Source of the DNA: an uncultured Lachnospiraceae bacterium
Lineage (GTDB): Bacteria > Bacillota > Clostridia > Lachnospirales > Lachnospiraceae
Assembly (NCBI GenBank): GCA_947174985.1
Contig: CAMWLB010000162.1
Coordinates: 1-6,997, forward strand
DNA: 6,997 nucleotides
Reading direction: 5' to 3'
Part shown: positions 1-6,671 of the stretch, in pieces
How positions within the stretch are numbered: position 1 is the stretch's first letter
Layout of the letters: the number at the start of each line of letters is the position of its first letter
Translations under genes and position numbers: made by a program
Notes under the pieces: model-generated
The model's input: only the letters and a program-made list of their open reading frames with translations
What the model was told of the DNA's origin: nothing
Database searches by the model: none

Positions 1-25
1 GTTATGTATATAATAATTTTGCATT

Positions 26-54
26 AAGAGAACAGTTAGCACTGTTCTTTTTTT
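26..54 (+). terminator. Rho-independent terminator of an upstream gene
   Basis: A 7-bp perfect stem, GAACAGT (30-36) with ACTGTTC (41-47), closes a TAGC loop. It is followed by a run of seven T (48-54). The stem can be lengthened by A/G bases at 26-29 pairing with the T-run. On the + strand this is a classic intrinsic terminator, so a + strand transcription unit probably ends just left of the window. On the minus strand it lacks a comparable T-tract. Confidence 0.8.
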
Positions 55-107
55 GTGACTGTGTGTGTTAAAAGAGGAAATTTATATTTGACAGAAAGAG
101 GAGAACC

Positions 108-167
108 ATGCAAGGTTGTGATATAATAATTGTTGGTGATAACGTAGATAACAGATTAAGTGAGTGA
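108..167 (+). other. 19-codon ORF with a good ribosome binding site; possible truncated gene start
   Basis: ATG at 108 is preceded by AGAGGAGA (97-104) at normal spacing. It reads MQGCDIIIVGDNVDNRLSE and stops at TGA 165-167. I do not recognise the peptide. It sits between an upstream terminator and the decayed transposase. It could be the surviving 5' end of a gene broken by the insertion, a small leader peptide, or chance. No well-spaced sigma-A promoter is evident: TTGACA at 88-93 and TATAAT at 122-127 are 28 nt apart. Translation is not shown. Confidence 0.2.
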
Positions 168-201
168 ATAAACAAAAAATAGGTTTATCAAACATTTTAT
201 T

Positions 202-909
202 TTAGTTTTTACAATGAATTCTTTCCACCTTGCCATTGTGTCTGTGGGTAAAAGGTCGGATCAGCTTGTGCCTTATCCCGTGTTCCATGAGCCGGAGTTG
301 AAAAATGGTGGGTTTATCCAAATCACCGTGGGAATTGAAATGCTTGGTAAAATTCTGCCCATTGTCCGTCTGGACACATTCAATAGGGAATGGAAAAGCT
401 TTAATGAGATGCTCTAGAAACAGAGCGGAGGAATAGGACCGTGCTCTTCAAAAGCCTCCACAAAACGCCATTTGAAATACTCATCAATAGCAGTGTACTG
501 ATAAAAATGATTCCCTTTGGCTTCGTTTACAAGGCAGATAGAAGGGAGAAATTTCACATCGATATGGATGTGCTGTCTGGAATGGTTCATCTGCTCATAA
601 GATTTGGGGACATACTTTGGGTTAGGCGGATGAATCGAAAATGGTCGCACTGCACAAACTTAACCAGAAAACAACAAGACCAGCATTAGGATTTTTTCTG
701 CGCATATCCGTGATAAGTTTGATCTCAACAGGAATATGCCGGTTAGGATGGTGGTGAGGTCTGCGGGAGAAATTGCGTAGGGATTCAATGGAACCGTCAA
801 AGCGGAGTTTCCAGCGATAAATATACTGCAGGTTGGTCTTGTATTTAATAGCAGCGTTGGTGATGCCATATTTTTCTTAATATTTGCTCAGGGATAGACG
901 AAATCTCAT
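202..909 (-). pseudogene. Decayed DDE transposase, IS481-like
   Basis: Three minus-strand reading frames together rebuild most of a DDE transposase of a type common in Lachnospiraceae insertion sequences. The start is ATG 909-907, reading MRFRLSLSKY. A TAA at 879-877 stops it after 10 codons, but the same frame continues (EKYGITNAAIKYKTN...RWKLRFDG...) to about 650. The coding frame then changes, to PPNPKYVPKSYEQM... and HIDVKF (first catalytic Asp, 560-558). Roughly 20-25 residues appear lost at this junction compared with intact relatives as I remember them. A second frameshift near 440-436 leads into YSSALFLEHL, QTDNG (second Asp, 366-364) and HNGKVER (catalytic Glu, 225-223). The frame ends at TAA 204-202, and about 60 residues expected after the Glu are missing. 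The three catalytic acidic residues survive but the gene cannot be expressed as one protein. Family assignment to IS481 is from memory of the sequence; another DDE integrase-core family is possible. Confidence 0.85.
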
Positions 910-1001
910 ATCCTGTGTTATACTTGCTATGCGGAGATACCTTTTTTCTGGTTAGATTTTGGTTTGGCGATTAAAATATAACACAGAACGGGTATCTTCG
1001 T
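910..1001. repeat. Inverted repeats at the probable upstream end of the IS remnant
   Basis: CTGTGTTATA (913-922) is an exact inverted copy of TATAACACAG (977-986). GCGGAGATACC (931-941) can pair with GGTATCTTCGT (991-1001) if two G-T pairs are allowed. The two pairs interleave rather than nest. Read on the minus strand, the segment leads into the transposase start as TGTGTTATATTTTAATCGCC, consistent with an IS end beginning TGT. I infer that the IS boundary lies near 985-1001. No convincing opposite terminal repeat or target duplication is visible. Confidence 0.45.
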
Positions 1002-1017
1002 CTCTTTAAATTTTCAG

Positions 1018-1046
1018 TTGCAATATATGTATTGTAATATCATAAT
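1018..1046 (+). promoter_or_regulatory. Candidate sigma-A promoter for the DUF436-cca unit
   Basis: TTGCAA (1018-1023) and CATAAT (1041-1046) match the vegetative -35 and -10 boxes at 4/6 and 5/6 with an ideal 17-nt spacer, about 32 nt before the start codon of the DUF436 gene. The surroundings are A+T rich. It lies just outside the IS remnant. Assignment is by pattern only. Confidence 0.45.
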
Positions 1047-1078
1047 TAGAATTATGCATCAGGAAAGGTTGATTTAAC

Positions 1079-1645
1079 ATGAATAACAAAGAAGAAATAG
1101 AAAAAATAAAGAAAGAGGCATATGCAGCGGCGAAAGAAATTCTTTCCATAGCAGGGCTTGAAAGAGATTCTCTTTTTGTGGTCGGCTGCTCCAGCAGCGA
1201 GGCGGGAGGCAGTCTGATAGGATCTTCTTCCAACCCTGAGATTGCCGACGCCATATTTCAGGGTATTTCCAGCGCTGTATCTGAAAAAGGTGTCTATCTG
1301 GCGGCACAATGCTGTGAGCATTTGAACCGGGCGCTGATTTTGGAGAAAGAAGCGGCAAAAAAATACGGTTATGAATTTGTCAATGTTATGCCCCAGCCAA
1401 AGGCAGGAGGCTCCTTTGCAACGGCAGCATGGAAGCGTTTTAAGGAACCGGCAGCAGTAGAACATATAAAAGCGGACGCCGGAATGGACATCGGGGATAC
1501 GCTTATCGGCATGCACTTGAAGGACGTAGCAGTACCTGTCAGAATTCAGACAAAAAAGATAGGAGAGGCGCATGTGGTATGCGCCAGAACCCGCGCAAAA
1601 TTTATTGGCGGAGAACGGGCGGCTTACAATGAAGCATTGTTATAA
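1079..1645 (+). CDS. DUF436 / UPF0340 family protein (TIGR01440, YwlG-like)
   Basis: This is a 188-residue cytosolic protein of a widespread Firmicutes family (YwlG in B. subtilis) with no established biochemical role that I know of. Family-like blocks are visible along its length: VGCSSSEAGG with Cys37, GSSSNPEIADAIF (48-60), AAQCCEHLNRA (75-85) with the adjacent Cys78-Cys79, NVMPQPKAGGSFATAAW, DIGDTLIGMHLKDVAVPVR and the C-terminal AKFIGGERAAY. There is no signal peptide or membrane segment, and the length is normal for the family. The ATG has an AGGAAAGG Shine-Dalgarno (1061-1068). The 3' end overlaps the cca start by 17 nt, so the two are almost certainly co-transcribed and probably translationally coupled. 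The conserved Cys/Ser/Gly clusters suggest ligand or metal binding, but that is inference. Family membership is confident; function is unknown. Confidence 0.9.
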   Translation: MNNKEEIEKIKKEAYAAAKEILSIAGLERDSLFVVGCSSSEAGGSLIGSSSNPEIADAIFQGISSAVSEKGVYLAAQCCEHLNRALILEKEAAKKYGYEFVNVMPQPKAGGSFATAAWKRFKEPAAVEHIKADAGMDIGDTLIGMHLKDVAVPVRIQTKKIGEAHVVCARTRAKFIGGERAAYNEALL

Positions 1646-3017
1646 AGAAGAAAAAGATAAAATAAGGGCAGATAAGACCATTCTGCTTCCTGAAAAGGTA
1701 AAATATATTATCGATACCATACAGTCCGCAGGGTTTGAAGCGTATGCGGTGGGAGGCTGTATACGGGACAGCATCCTTAAAAGAGAGCCTGATGACTGGG
1801 ACATCACAACTTCCGCAAAGCCGGAAGAAATAAAAGCTCTTTTTAAACGCACCATTGATACCGGCATCCAGCATGGAACGGTAACTGTAATGCTTGAAAA
1901 GGAGGGCTTTGAAGTTACTACCTATCGTGTTGACGGTCAGTATGAGGACGGAAGGCATCCCAAAGAGGTATCCTTTACCGCCAGTCTGACAGAGGATTTA
2001 AAGAGACGTGATTTTACCATAAATGCCATGGCGTATAATGAGAGGGACGGACTGGTTGACATCTTTGGCGGTATGGAGGATTTGGAGAAAGGCGTTATCC
2101 GCTGTGTAGGAAACCCTATGGAAAGATTTGGAGAGGATGCGCTCCGCATGATGCGTGCGGTCCGTTTTTCAGCCCAGTTGGGATATACAATAGAGGAAAA
2201 CACGAAGAAAGCTATTAAGGAACTTGCACCGACATTACATCTTATAAGTGCAGAACGAATTTTGGTGGAGATGACAAAGCTTTTGCTTTCTCCAAATCCG
2301 GACTATCTTCGCATAGCATATGATATTGGTGTCACAAATGTTTTTTTTCCGGAATGGGACAGGGCGATGGAAACGCCGCAGAATCATCCACACCACTGCT
2401 ACAGCGTGGGAGAACATATTTTACATTCCTTGATGGAAGTCCCGCCGGATAAGGTTTTACGCTTTGCCATGCTTTTTCATGATATTGCGAAGCCTATGAC
2501 AATGGAAATAGATGACAAAGGTGTCACACATTTTTACGGACATGCTAAAATTGGAGAGGAAATGAGTTGTACCATTTTAAAACGTTTCCGTATGGACAAC
2601 GATACGATAAATAAAGTAAGCAGGCTGGTTCTGTATCATGATTATATTAATGGTGTGACGCCTGATAAAAAAATCGTGCGCCGTGCCGTCAATAAAATAG
2701 GAGCGGATTTATTCCCTTCTCTGCTTCTGGTAAGCAGGGCGGATATACTGGCGCAGAGCAGCTATATGCGGAAGGAAAAGCTTGAAAATCTGAAAGCATG
2801 GGAGGATTGTTATCAGGAAATCGTGCAGGCGGGAGAATGTATTTCTCTAAAAGACCTTGCCATAAACGGAAAAGATTTGATAAATGCCGGTCTTAAGCCA
2901 GGAAAAGAACTTGGCAGTATTTTGGACAGCCTGCTTTCAGAGGTGTTGGAAAACCCGGGGAAAAACACAAGAGATTATCTGCTTTCCCGCGCACTTAAAA
3001 CTGCTTCAGAACCCTAA
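1629..3017 (+). CDS. cca: CCA-adding tRNA nucleotidyltransferase with HD domain
   Basis: This class II nucleotidyltransferase adds or repairs the 3' CCA end of tRNAs without a nucleic-acid template. From ATG 1629 it is 462 residues. The N-terminal nucleotidyltransferase head has AVGGCIRD (40-47) and the catalytic DWD (Asp56, Asp58). RRDFTINAMA (126-135) follows, then EDALRMMRAVRF (169-180), which fits the nucleotide-selecting EDxxR motif, and a neck region ERILVEMTKLLL (209-220). A C-terminal HD domain shows H263, FHDIAKP (His284-Asp285), a later GHAKIGEEM and YHD, so its metal ligands appear intact. HD domains in this family are associated with phosphohydrolase side activities. The frame is open back to an ATG at 1572, but the start at 1629 is preferred: it needs only a 17-nt overlap with the upstream gene, and the extra residues look non-native. 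It is downstream of DUF436 in one transcription unit; no clear terminator follows. Confidence 0.95.
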   Translation: MKHCYKEEKDKIRADKTILLPEKVKYIIDTIQSAGFEAYAVGGCIRDSILKREPDDWDITTSAKPEEIKALFKRTIDTGIQHGTVTVMLEKEGFEVTTYRVDGQYEDGRHPKEVSFTASLTEDLKRRDFTINAMAYNERDGLVDIFGGMEDLEKGVIRCVGNPMERFGEDALRMMRAVRFSAQLGYTIEENTKKAIKELAPTLHLISAERILVEMTKLLLSPNPDYLRIAYDIGVTNVFFPEWDRAMETPQNHPHHCYSVGEHILHSLMEVPPDKVLRFAMLFHDIAKPMTMEIDDKGVTHFYGHAKIGEEMSCTILKRFRMDNDTINKVSRLVLYHDYINGVTPDKKIVRRAVNKIGADLFPSLLLVSRADILAQSSYMRKEKLENLKAWEDCYQEIVQAGECISLKDLAINGKDLINAGLKPGKELGSILDSLLSEVLENPGKNTRDYLLSRALKTASEP

Positions 3018-3045
3018 CATACTTTTTCATGATTTCTCATATGAT
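3017..3045 (+). promoter_or_regulatory. Candidate sigma-E-type sporulation promoter before the CotS-like gene
   Basis: ACATACT (3017-3023) matches the sigma-E -35 pattern KMATATT at 5 of 7. After 14 nt, CATATGAT (3038-3045) resembles the -10 CATACAnT. CATATGATA (3038-3046) also fits the sigma-K -10 form CATAnnnTA exactly. The site begins at the last base of the cca stop codon and lies about 50 nt upstream of a gene of a spore-coat family, which makes mother-cell control plausible. The match is imperfect and read-through from cca is equally possible. Confidence 0.3.
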
Positions 3046-3094
3046 AGTTTAGAACCTCGAAAAGAGGTGTAACTAACGTATGGGAGGAATCAGA

Positions 3095-4093
3095 GTGAAC
3101 GACAGAGCCGTTGGTTTATTGGACCATTATGACATAGAAGTGCTTCATACCAGAAAGGGCAGGGGTGCTATTCTTTGTGATACAGACAAAGGGTGTCTGA
3201 TTTTTAAGGAATATACCGGAAATCCGGAGAAGATAAAGGTGCAGAACAGGCTGTTGGAGCAGGTTCTTTCGTCAGAAACCATTCCCGTAGAGCAGATTCT
3301 GAAGACAAAAGAAGAAGAGCTTCTGACAGAGGATTTAGATGGAAAGAAATATGTCCTTAAAACCTATTTTGAAAGCAGGGAATGTAATATCCATGATGCG
3401 GAAGAATGTAAAGAAGCGGTTAAAACTCTGGCAGGGCTTCACAAGGTTATGTGTCTGCAAAAAGAAGAAATGGAAGCATACGGGTTGTCCGTCTTTTCAC
3501 TGGGCAGGGAATATGAGAAACATAATAAGGAACTGAGAAAGGTTTGGCGGTATCTTCGGGGAAAGAGTCAGAAATCTTTCTTTGAGACGACGCTTCTGCA
3601 TCGGTATGACTATTATCTTGCCCAGGCATTGGAAGTAACTGAAGATTGGAAGGCATTTGCAATAGACGCTGATTTGGAGTATATTAAAGAACAGGGAATG
3701 TTCTGTCATGGGGATTATCAGTACCACAATATCATCAGGACAGGAGATAGTTTTGCTATTATAAACTTTGAGAAGTGTCTGCCGGATAATCCTGTCAGGG
3801 ACTTATACCTTTTTATGAGGAAGCTTTTGGAGAAAAGCAACTGGTCGCAAAAGCTCGGCGACAGCCTTTTGGAAGCATACAGCAGCGTCCGTCCGTTGTC
3901 AGCACGTTCCTTTGTGGAATTGTACTACAGATTTTCCTATCCGGAAAAATTCTGGAAGATTGTAAATTTTTATTTTAATTCGGGAAAAGCGTGGATTCCT
4001 GACAGAAACTGCGAAAAACTGGATATACTGTCGGGGCAGGAGAAAGAAAAACAGGCTTTTTTGGAAGCGGTGTTCAGGACGGTTTCACCGTAA
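3095..4093 (+). CDS. CotS-family spore-coat kinase-like protein
   Basis: This 332-residue protein has the aminoglycoside-phosphotransferase/CotS fold. Relatives are associated with the spore coat in Bacillus and are multiplied in Lachnospiraceae; their substrates are mostly unknown. The catalytic-loop motif HGDYQYHNI is at 205-213 (His205, Asp207, Asn212). The metal-binding position, normally Asp in an I-I-D-F-E type motif, reads IINFE with Asn224. VRDLYLFMRKLLEK and YPEKFWKIVNFYFNSGKAWIPD are typical of the family's C-terminal half. There is no signal peptide. I chose GTG 3095 because GGGAGGA (3082-3088) precedes it at 6 nt and remembered relatives begin with NDRA. ATG 3080 would add five residues (MGGIR), and its Shine-Dalgarno-like AGAGGTG overlaps a 5-bp hairpin (ACCTC 3054-3058 / GAGGT 3064-3068). 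The PEGA lipoprotein gene follows after 55 nt. The family call is confident; spore location and catalytic activity are inference. Confidence 0.85.
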   Translation: MNDRAVGLLDHYDIEVLHTRKGRGAILCDTDKGCLIFKEYTGNPEKIKVQNRLLEQVLSSETIPVEQILKTKEEELLTEDLDGKKYVLKTYFESRECNIHDAEECKEAVKTLAGLHKVMCLQKEEMEAYGLSVFSLGREYEKHNKELRKVWRYLRGKSQKSFFETTLLHRYDYYLAQALEVTEDWKAFAIDADLEYIKEQGMFCHGDYQYHNIIRTGDSFAIINFEKCLPDNPVRDLYLFMRKLLEKSNWSQKLGDSLLEAYSSVRPLSARSFVELYYRFSYPEKFWKIVNFYFNSGKAWIPDRNCEKLDILSGQEKEKQAFLEAVFRTVSP

Positions 4094-4148
4094 GTTTAAG
4101 TACAAGGATGTAAAGCAGCCGCACTAAAATGGCGGTTACAGGAAAGGC

Positions 4149-5477
4149 ATGGCTATTTATATGAAGTACGGAAAAGAGAAAAAAAAGAGATTTGCCGTAG
4201 TCTTAGGGCTTCTTTGTATGTTTCTTGCGGCGGGCTGCTCTTTTAAAAAGAATCAAAAGGAGACAAATCCGGACAATACGCAGGGCACTGATACCGGATT
4301 TATCCTTACGGGTCCGGGGAGCTTTGACTCGGCAGATACGGCAGTGGTGGTCAGAATTGACAAAGAAGAAGAGAAAATTACGTTTTTGAATCTGGTAATA
4401 AACAGAAACTACACGCTGCAATATGACGGCACGACTGTTTTTTCCGATAAATACGGACAGTCTATGTCACTGGAGCAGATACGGGAAGGGGATATTGTAG
4501 ACGTTACCTTTTTAAAGAGTAAAAAAAGGCTGGCAACGCTTGCCATATCCGGCGATAGTTGGACTACCGCGGATATCAGCCGCTATCAGTTTGATGTGGT
4601 AAGTCATGATGTCACCATCGGCAATGAGATTTATAAGGTAACCGAAAATACAAAGATTTTCTCCAATGGGGAGGAAATCGAAATGATGGATTTAAACAGT
4701 GCGGATATTCTTACCTTTAATGGAATCGGAAATACGGTGCACAGCATTGTTGTGGAAAAGGGACATGGGTATCTGCGTCTTAGCGGTGATGAAAATTTTA
4801 TCGGCGGCTGGATTGAAGTCGGACAGAATATTATCTACCAGATTACAGAGGATATGCTGCTTACCGTTCCGGAGGGAAGCTATCAGGTGTTAATTAGCAC
4901 AAAGGGCGGCGGCGGTACCAAAAGCGTCATTATAAACAGGAATACAGAGGTTACGCTGGATATCGGTGATTTGGAGGTAGAAGCGCCGCAGTACGGGCAA
5001 GTTCTGTTCGCCATGTCGCCTTCCTCTGCGAGTCTGTATGTAGATGGAAATCTGGTAGATACCAGTCTTCCGGTTACTTTGGAATACGGTATTCATCAGT
5101 TGATGGCAAGAGCGGACGGTTACAGTACGGTTACCAGTTACCTGAAGGTTGCACAGGAATCGGCTGGCATTGACATCACGCTGGATTTAGAAGATGACGA
5201 TGAGGAAGAAGAGGAGAATAACGAGGAAACAGTATCCTCCGGAAATGCTGCGACAACCACAAGCTATTATCAGGTTTATATCAATGCGCCCGAAGGAGCT
5301 GAGGTTTATCTGGACGGCAACTATATCGGCATCTGCCCCATAAGCTTTAAAAAGGTAGAAGGTCCACATGTCATTACCCTGCGCAGGACGGGATATGAGA
5401 CAAGGAGCTATACGATACAGGTGGATGGTGAAGACAAAGATATCAGCTATTCCTTTGCGGAATTGTCGGCAAATTGA
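4149..5477 (+). CDS. PEGA-domain lipoprotein
   Basis: This 442-residue, probably membrane-anchored extracellular lipoprotein starts with a basic stretch KYGKEKKKR and a hydrophobic core, then FLAAGC with the predicted lipidated Cys30. A Ser/Asn/Thr-rich spacer follows. The middle region (about 50-205) is beta-rich and unrecognised. Three repeat-like units follow. One at about 207-278 is divergent (GGWIEVGQ, VPEGSYQVLIS). A clear PEGA domain lies at about 281-345 (SASLYVDGNLV, SLPVTLEYGIHQLMARADGY). A second clear one lies at about 373-440 (GAEVYLDGNYIG, CPISFKKVEGPHVITL, RTGYETRSY). A very acidic linker (DDDEEEEENNEE, near 347-358) separates the two clear PEGA units. PEGA domains are found in surface-exposed bacterial proteins, and no enzyme domain is visible. 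AGGA (4140-4143) supports ATG 4149; ATG 4161 would also keep the signal. It lies 55 nt after the CotS-like gene and 36 nt before mazG. Exact function is unknown. Confidence 0.85.
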   Translation: MAIYMKYGKEKKKRFAVVLGLLCMFLAAGCSFKKNQKETNPDNTQGTDTGFILTGPGSFDSADTAVVVRIDKEEEKITFLNLVINRNYTLQYDGTTVFSDKYGQSMSLEQIREGDIVDVTFLKSKKRLATLAISGDSWTTADISRYQFDVVSHDVTIGNEIYKVTENTKIFSNGEEIEMMDLNSADILTFNGIGNTVHSIVVEKGHGYLRLSGDENFIGGWIEVGQNIIYQITEDMLLTVPEGSYQVLISTKGGGGTKSVIINRNTEVTLDIGDLEVEAPQYGQVLFAMSPSSASLYVDGNLVDTSLPVTLEYGIHQLMARADGYSTVTSYLKVAQESAGIDITLDLEDDDEEEEENNEETVSSGNAATTTSYYQVYINAPEGAEVYLDGNYIGICPISFKKVEGPHVITLRRTGYETRSYTIQVDGEDKDISYSFAELSAN

Positions 5478-5513
5478 AAACATGCTGTTTTTACGGCGGA
5501 ATAAGAGGAAATG

Positions 5514-6218
5514 ATGGCAGAGAAATATACGTATGAAGATTTCTTGGATATTATAAAAACTTTGCGAAGCGAAAACGGCTGTCCGTGGGACAGGGAGCAG
5601 ACACATGAAAGCCTGCGTCCCTGTATGATGGAGGAAGCTGCGGAGGCTGTGGCGGCAATACGGATATGGAAAGAGACGGGAAATGCGGAAAACCTGCGGG
5701 AGGAGCTTGGTGATGTCCTCTTACAGGTTGTTATGCATGCCTGTATTGCGGAAGAAGAAGGCATTTTTACAATGGCAGAGGTGGTCAATGATATAGCAGA
5801 GAAAATGGTACGCAGGCATCCACATGTATTCGGAAGTACAGAGGTGGAGAATTCCGCGCAGGTTCTCCAGAATTGGGAGGAAATTAAGAAGCAGGAAAAA
5901 GAGGGAAAGAGCTGGATAGAGTCTCCACTTCGGGAAATTCCGAGAGAGCTGCCGGCACTGACCAGAGCGCCGAAAGTGATAAAAAAAGCGGACAAGTATT
6001 ATGGAAGACCGCGAAGCTGTCAGGATGATATTGCTGTTTTAAAGAAAGCAGTGGAAATACTGGAAAAATCCGACGAAAAGCAGATGGAGCAGTGCGTGGA
6101 AAAGGAATTGGGCGATATTCTGATGGCTGTATCAGACCTTGCTTCTCTGTATAAAAAACCTTTGGAGCAGCTTTTGACAGACAGAATTGACGATTTAATA
6201 GATAATTATGAAAGCTAA
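5514..6218 (+). CDS. mazG: MazG nucleoside triphosphate pyrophosphohydrolase
   Basis: MazG hydrolyses nucleoside triphosphates, including non-canonical ones, to monophosphate and pyrophosphate in the cytosol. Counting from ATG 5514 (234 residues), the N-terminal domain has the family signature ENGCPWDREQTHESL (20-34). The Mg-binding helix motifs are E41-A-A-E44 and E64-L-G-D67 (ExxE ... ExxD), followed by MVRRHPHVFG. The C-terminal half (from about 145) has ALTRAPKVIKKADKYYG and a second KELGDILMAVSDLA. In that half I cannot see a clear first ExxE, so the second domain may be catalytically weak. Length is slightly below E. coli MazG (about 263). ATG 5511 is directly adjacent; 5514 is favoured because AGAGGA (5504-5509) leaves 4 nt rather than 1. 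The neighbouring rqcP matches the conserved mazG-yabO order of Bacillus, with an HU gene in between. It is probably co-transcribed with the PEGA gene. Confidence 0.93.
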   Translation: MAEKYTYEDFLDIIKTLRSENGCPWDREQTHESLRPCMMEEAAEAVAAIRIWKETGNAENLREELGDVLLQVVMHACIAEEEGIFTMAEVVNDIAEKMVRRHPHVFGSTEVENSAQVLQNWEEIKKQEKEGKSWIESPLREIPRELPALTRAPKVIKKADKYYGRPRSCQDDIAVLKKAVEILEKSDEKQMEQCVEKELGDILMAVSDLASLYKKPLEQLLTDRIDDLIDNYES

Positions 6219-6252
6219 ATGCCTTAAAATGCTTTAAAATAGGCAAAAAACC

Positions 6253-6281
6253 TTGACAAAAGAAAAGAAAACAGATATATA
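6253..6281 (+). promoter_or_regulatory. Sigma-A promoter of the HU gene
   Basis: A perfect TTGACA (6253-6258) is followed after 17 nt by TATATA (6276-6281), within a TATATATATGTATAG stretch that offers alternative -10 boxes. The resulting leader is about 70 nt. A consensus -35 fits the strong expression expected for a nucleoid protein. Confidence 0.65.
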
Positions 6282-6357
6282 TATGTATAGACGTTTCAAG
6301 AAGGAACATCTAATGTAGTATACAAACTAGAAAACTCATTAAGAGGAGGAGTTCGTC

Positions 6358-6630
6358 ATGAACAAAACAGAATTAGTAGCAGCAATGTCTGATAAGGCTG
6401 GCATTTCTAAGAAGGTTGCAGAGGAAGCTTTAGCAGCTTTTACAGAGGCAGTTACAGAAGAGTTAAAGAAGGGTGGAAAGGTTCAGTTAGTTGGATTTGG
6501 TACTTTTGAAATTTCCGAGAGAAAAGCAAGAGACGGCAGAAATCCTCAGAACGGCGAGCCTATGAAGATTGCAGCTTCCAAGGCACCGAAGTTCAAAGCA
6601 GGAAAGGCTTTAAAGGACGCTGTAAACTAA
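6358..6630 (+). CDS. hup: HU family DNA-binding protein
   Basis: This 90-residue histone-like protein dimerises, binds DNA with little sequence preference, and bends it. The entire HU fold is present: the helical N-terminus (NKTELVAAMSDKAGIS), GFGTF (46-50), and the DNA-binding arm GRNPQNGEPMKI containing the intercalating Pro63. The C-terminal helix is FKAGKALKDAVN. Length is exactly typical. The Shine-Dalgarno AGGAGGAG (6344-6351) is nearly ideal. Codons favour a narrow set (GCA/GCT, GTT, AAG, TTA) more than in the neighbours, as expected for a highly expressed gene. It has its own promoter upstream and a strong terminator downstream, so it is probably a largely separate transcript placed between mazG and rqcP. 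Confidence 0.97.
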   Translation: MNKTELVAAMSDKAGISKKVAEEALAAFTEAVTEELKKGGKVQLVGFGTFEISERKARDGRNPQNGEPMKIAASKAPKFKAGKALKDAVN

Positions 6631-6671
6631 TCGGCTTGACTGCATAGAATCAAATGGCACAAAAGTGCTTT

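Noticed and set aside
88..127. TTGACA (88-93) and TATAAT (122-127) as a promoter
   Set aside because: The spacer is 28 nt, far beyond the roughly 17 nt required; neither box has a partner at the correct distance.
214..417. A + strand open frame of 67 codons, and the overlapping one at 441-689
   Set aside because: They lie antisense to the recognisable transposase remnant and show no family resemblance or good ribosome binding site.
64..985. TGTGTTA (64-70) and TAACACA (979-985) as the two terminal repeats of the IS
   Set aside because: Only seven bases match, the left copy lies in a TG-repeat, homology does not continue inward and no target duplication flanks the pair.
1052..1573. A 173-codon minus-strand open frame
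   Set aside because: It is wholly antisense to the DUF436 gene, has a composition unlike a real protein and no ribosome binding site.
4117..4137. Hairpin AGCCGC / GCGGTT before the PEGA gene as a terminator
   Set aside because: A 6-bp stem with a G-T pair and a 9-nt loop, and no T-tract; at most a leader structure.
5476..5496. AAAACA-TGC-TGTTTTT after the PEGA gene as a terminator
   Set aside because: The stem is almost entirely A-T with a 3-nt loop; unlikely to stop transcription before mazG.
5447..5995. A 182-codon minus-strand open frame, and the one at 5884-6309
   Set aside because: They are antisense to mazG, whose motifs are unmistakable; Ser/Phe-rich shadow translations.
6221..6252. 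GCCT...AGGC repeat after mazG as a terminator
   Set aside because: Only four outer pairs close a poorly paired interior and it is followed by A residues, not T, on the coding strand.
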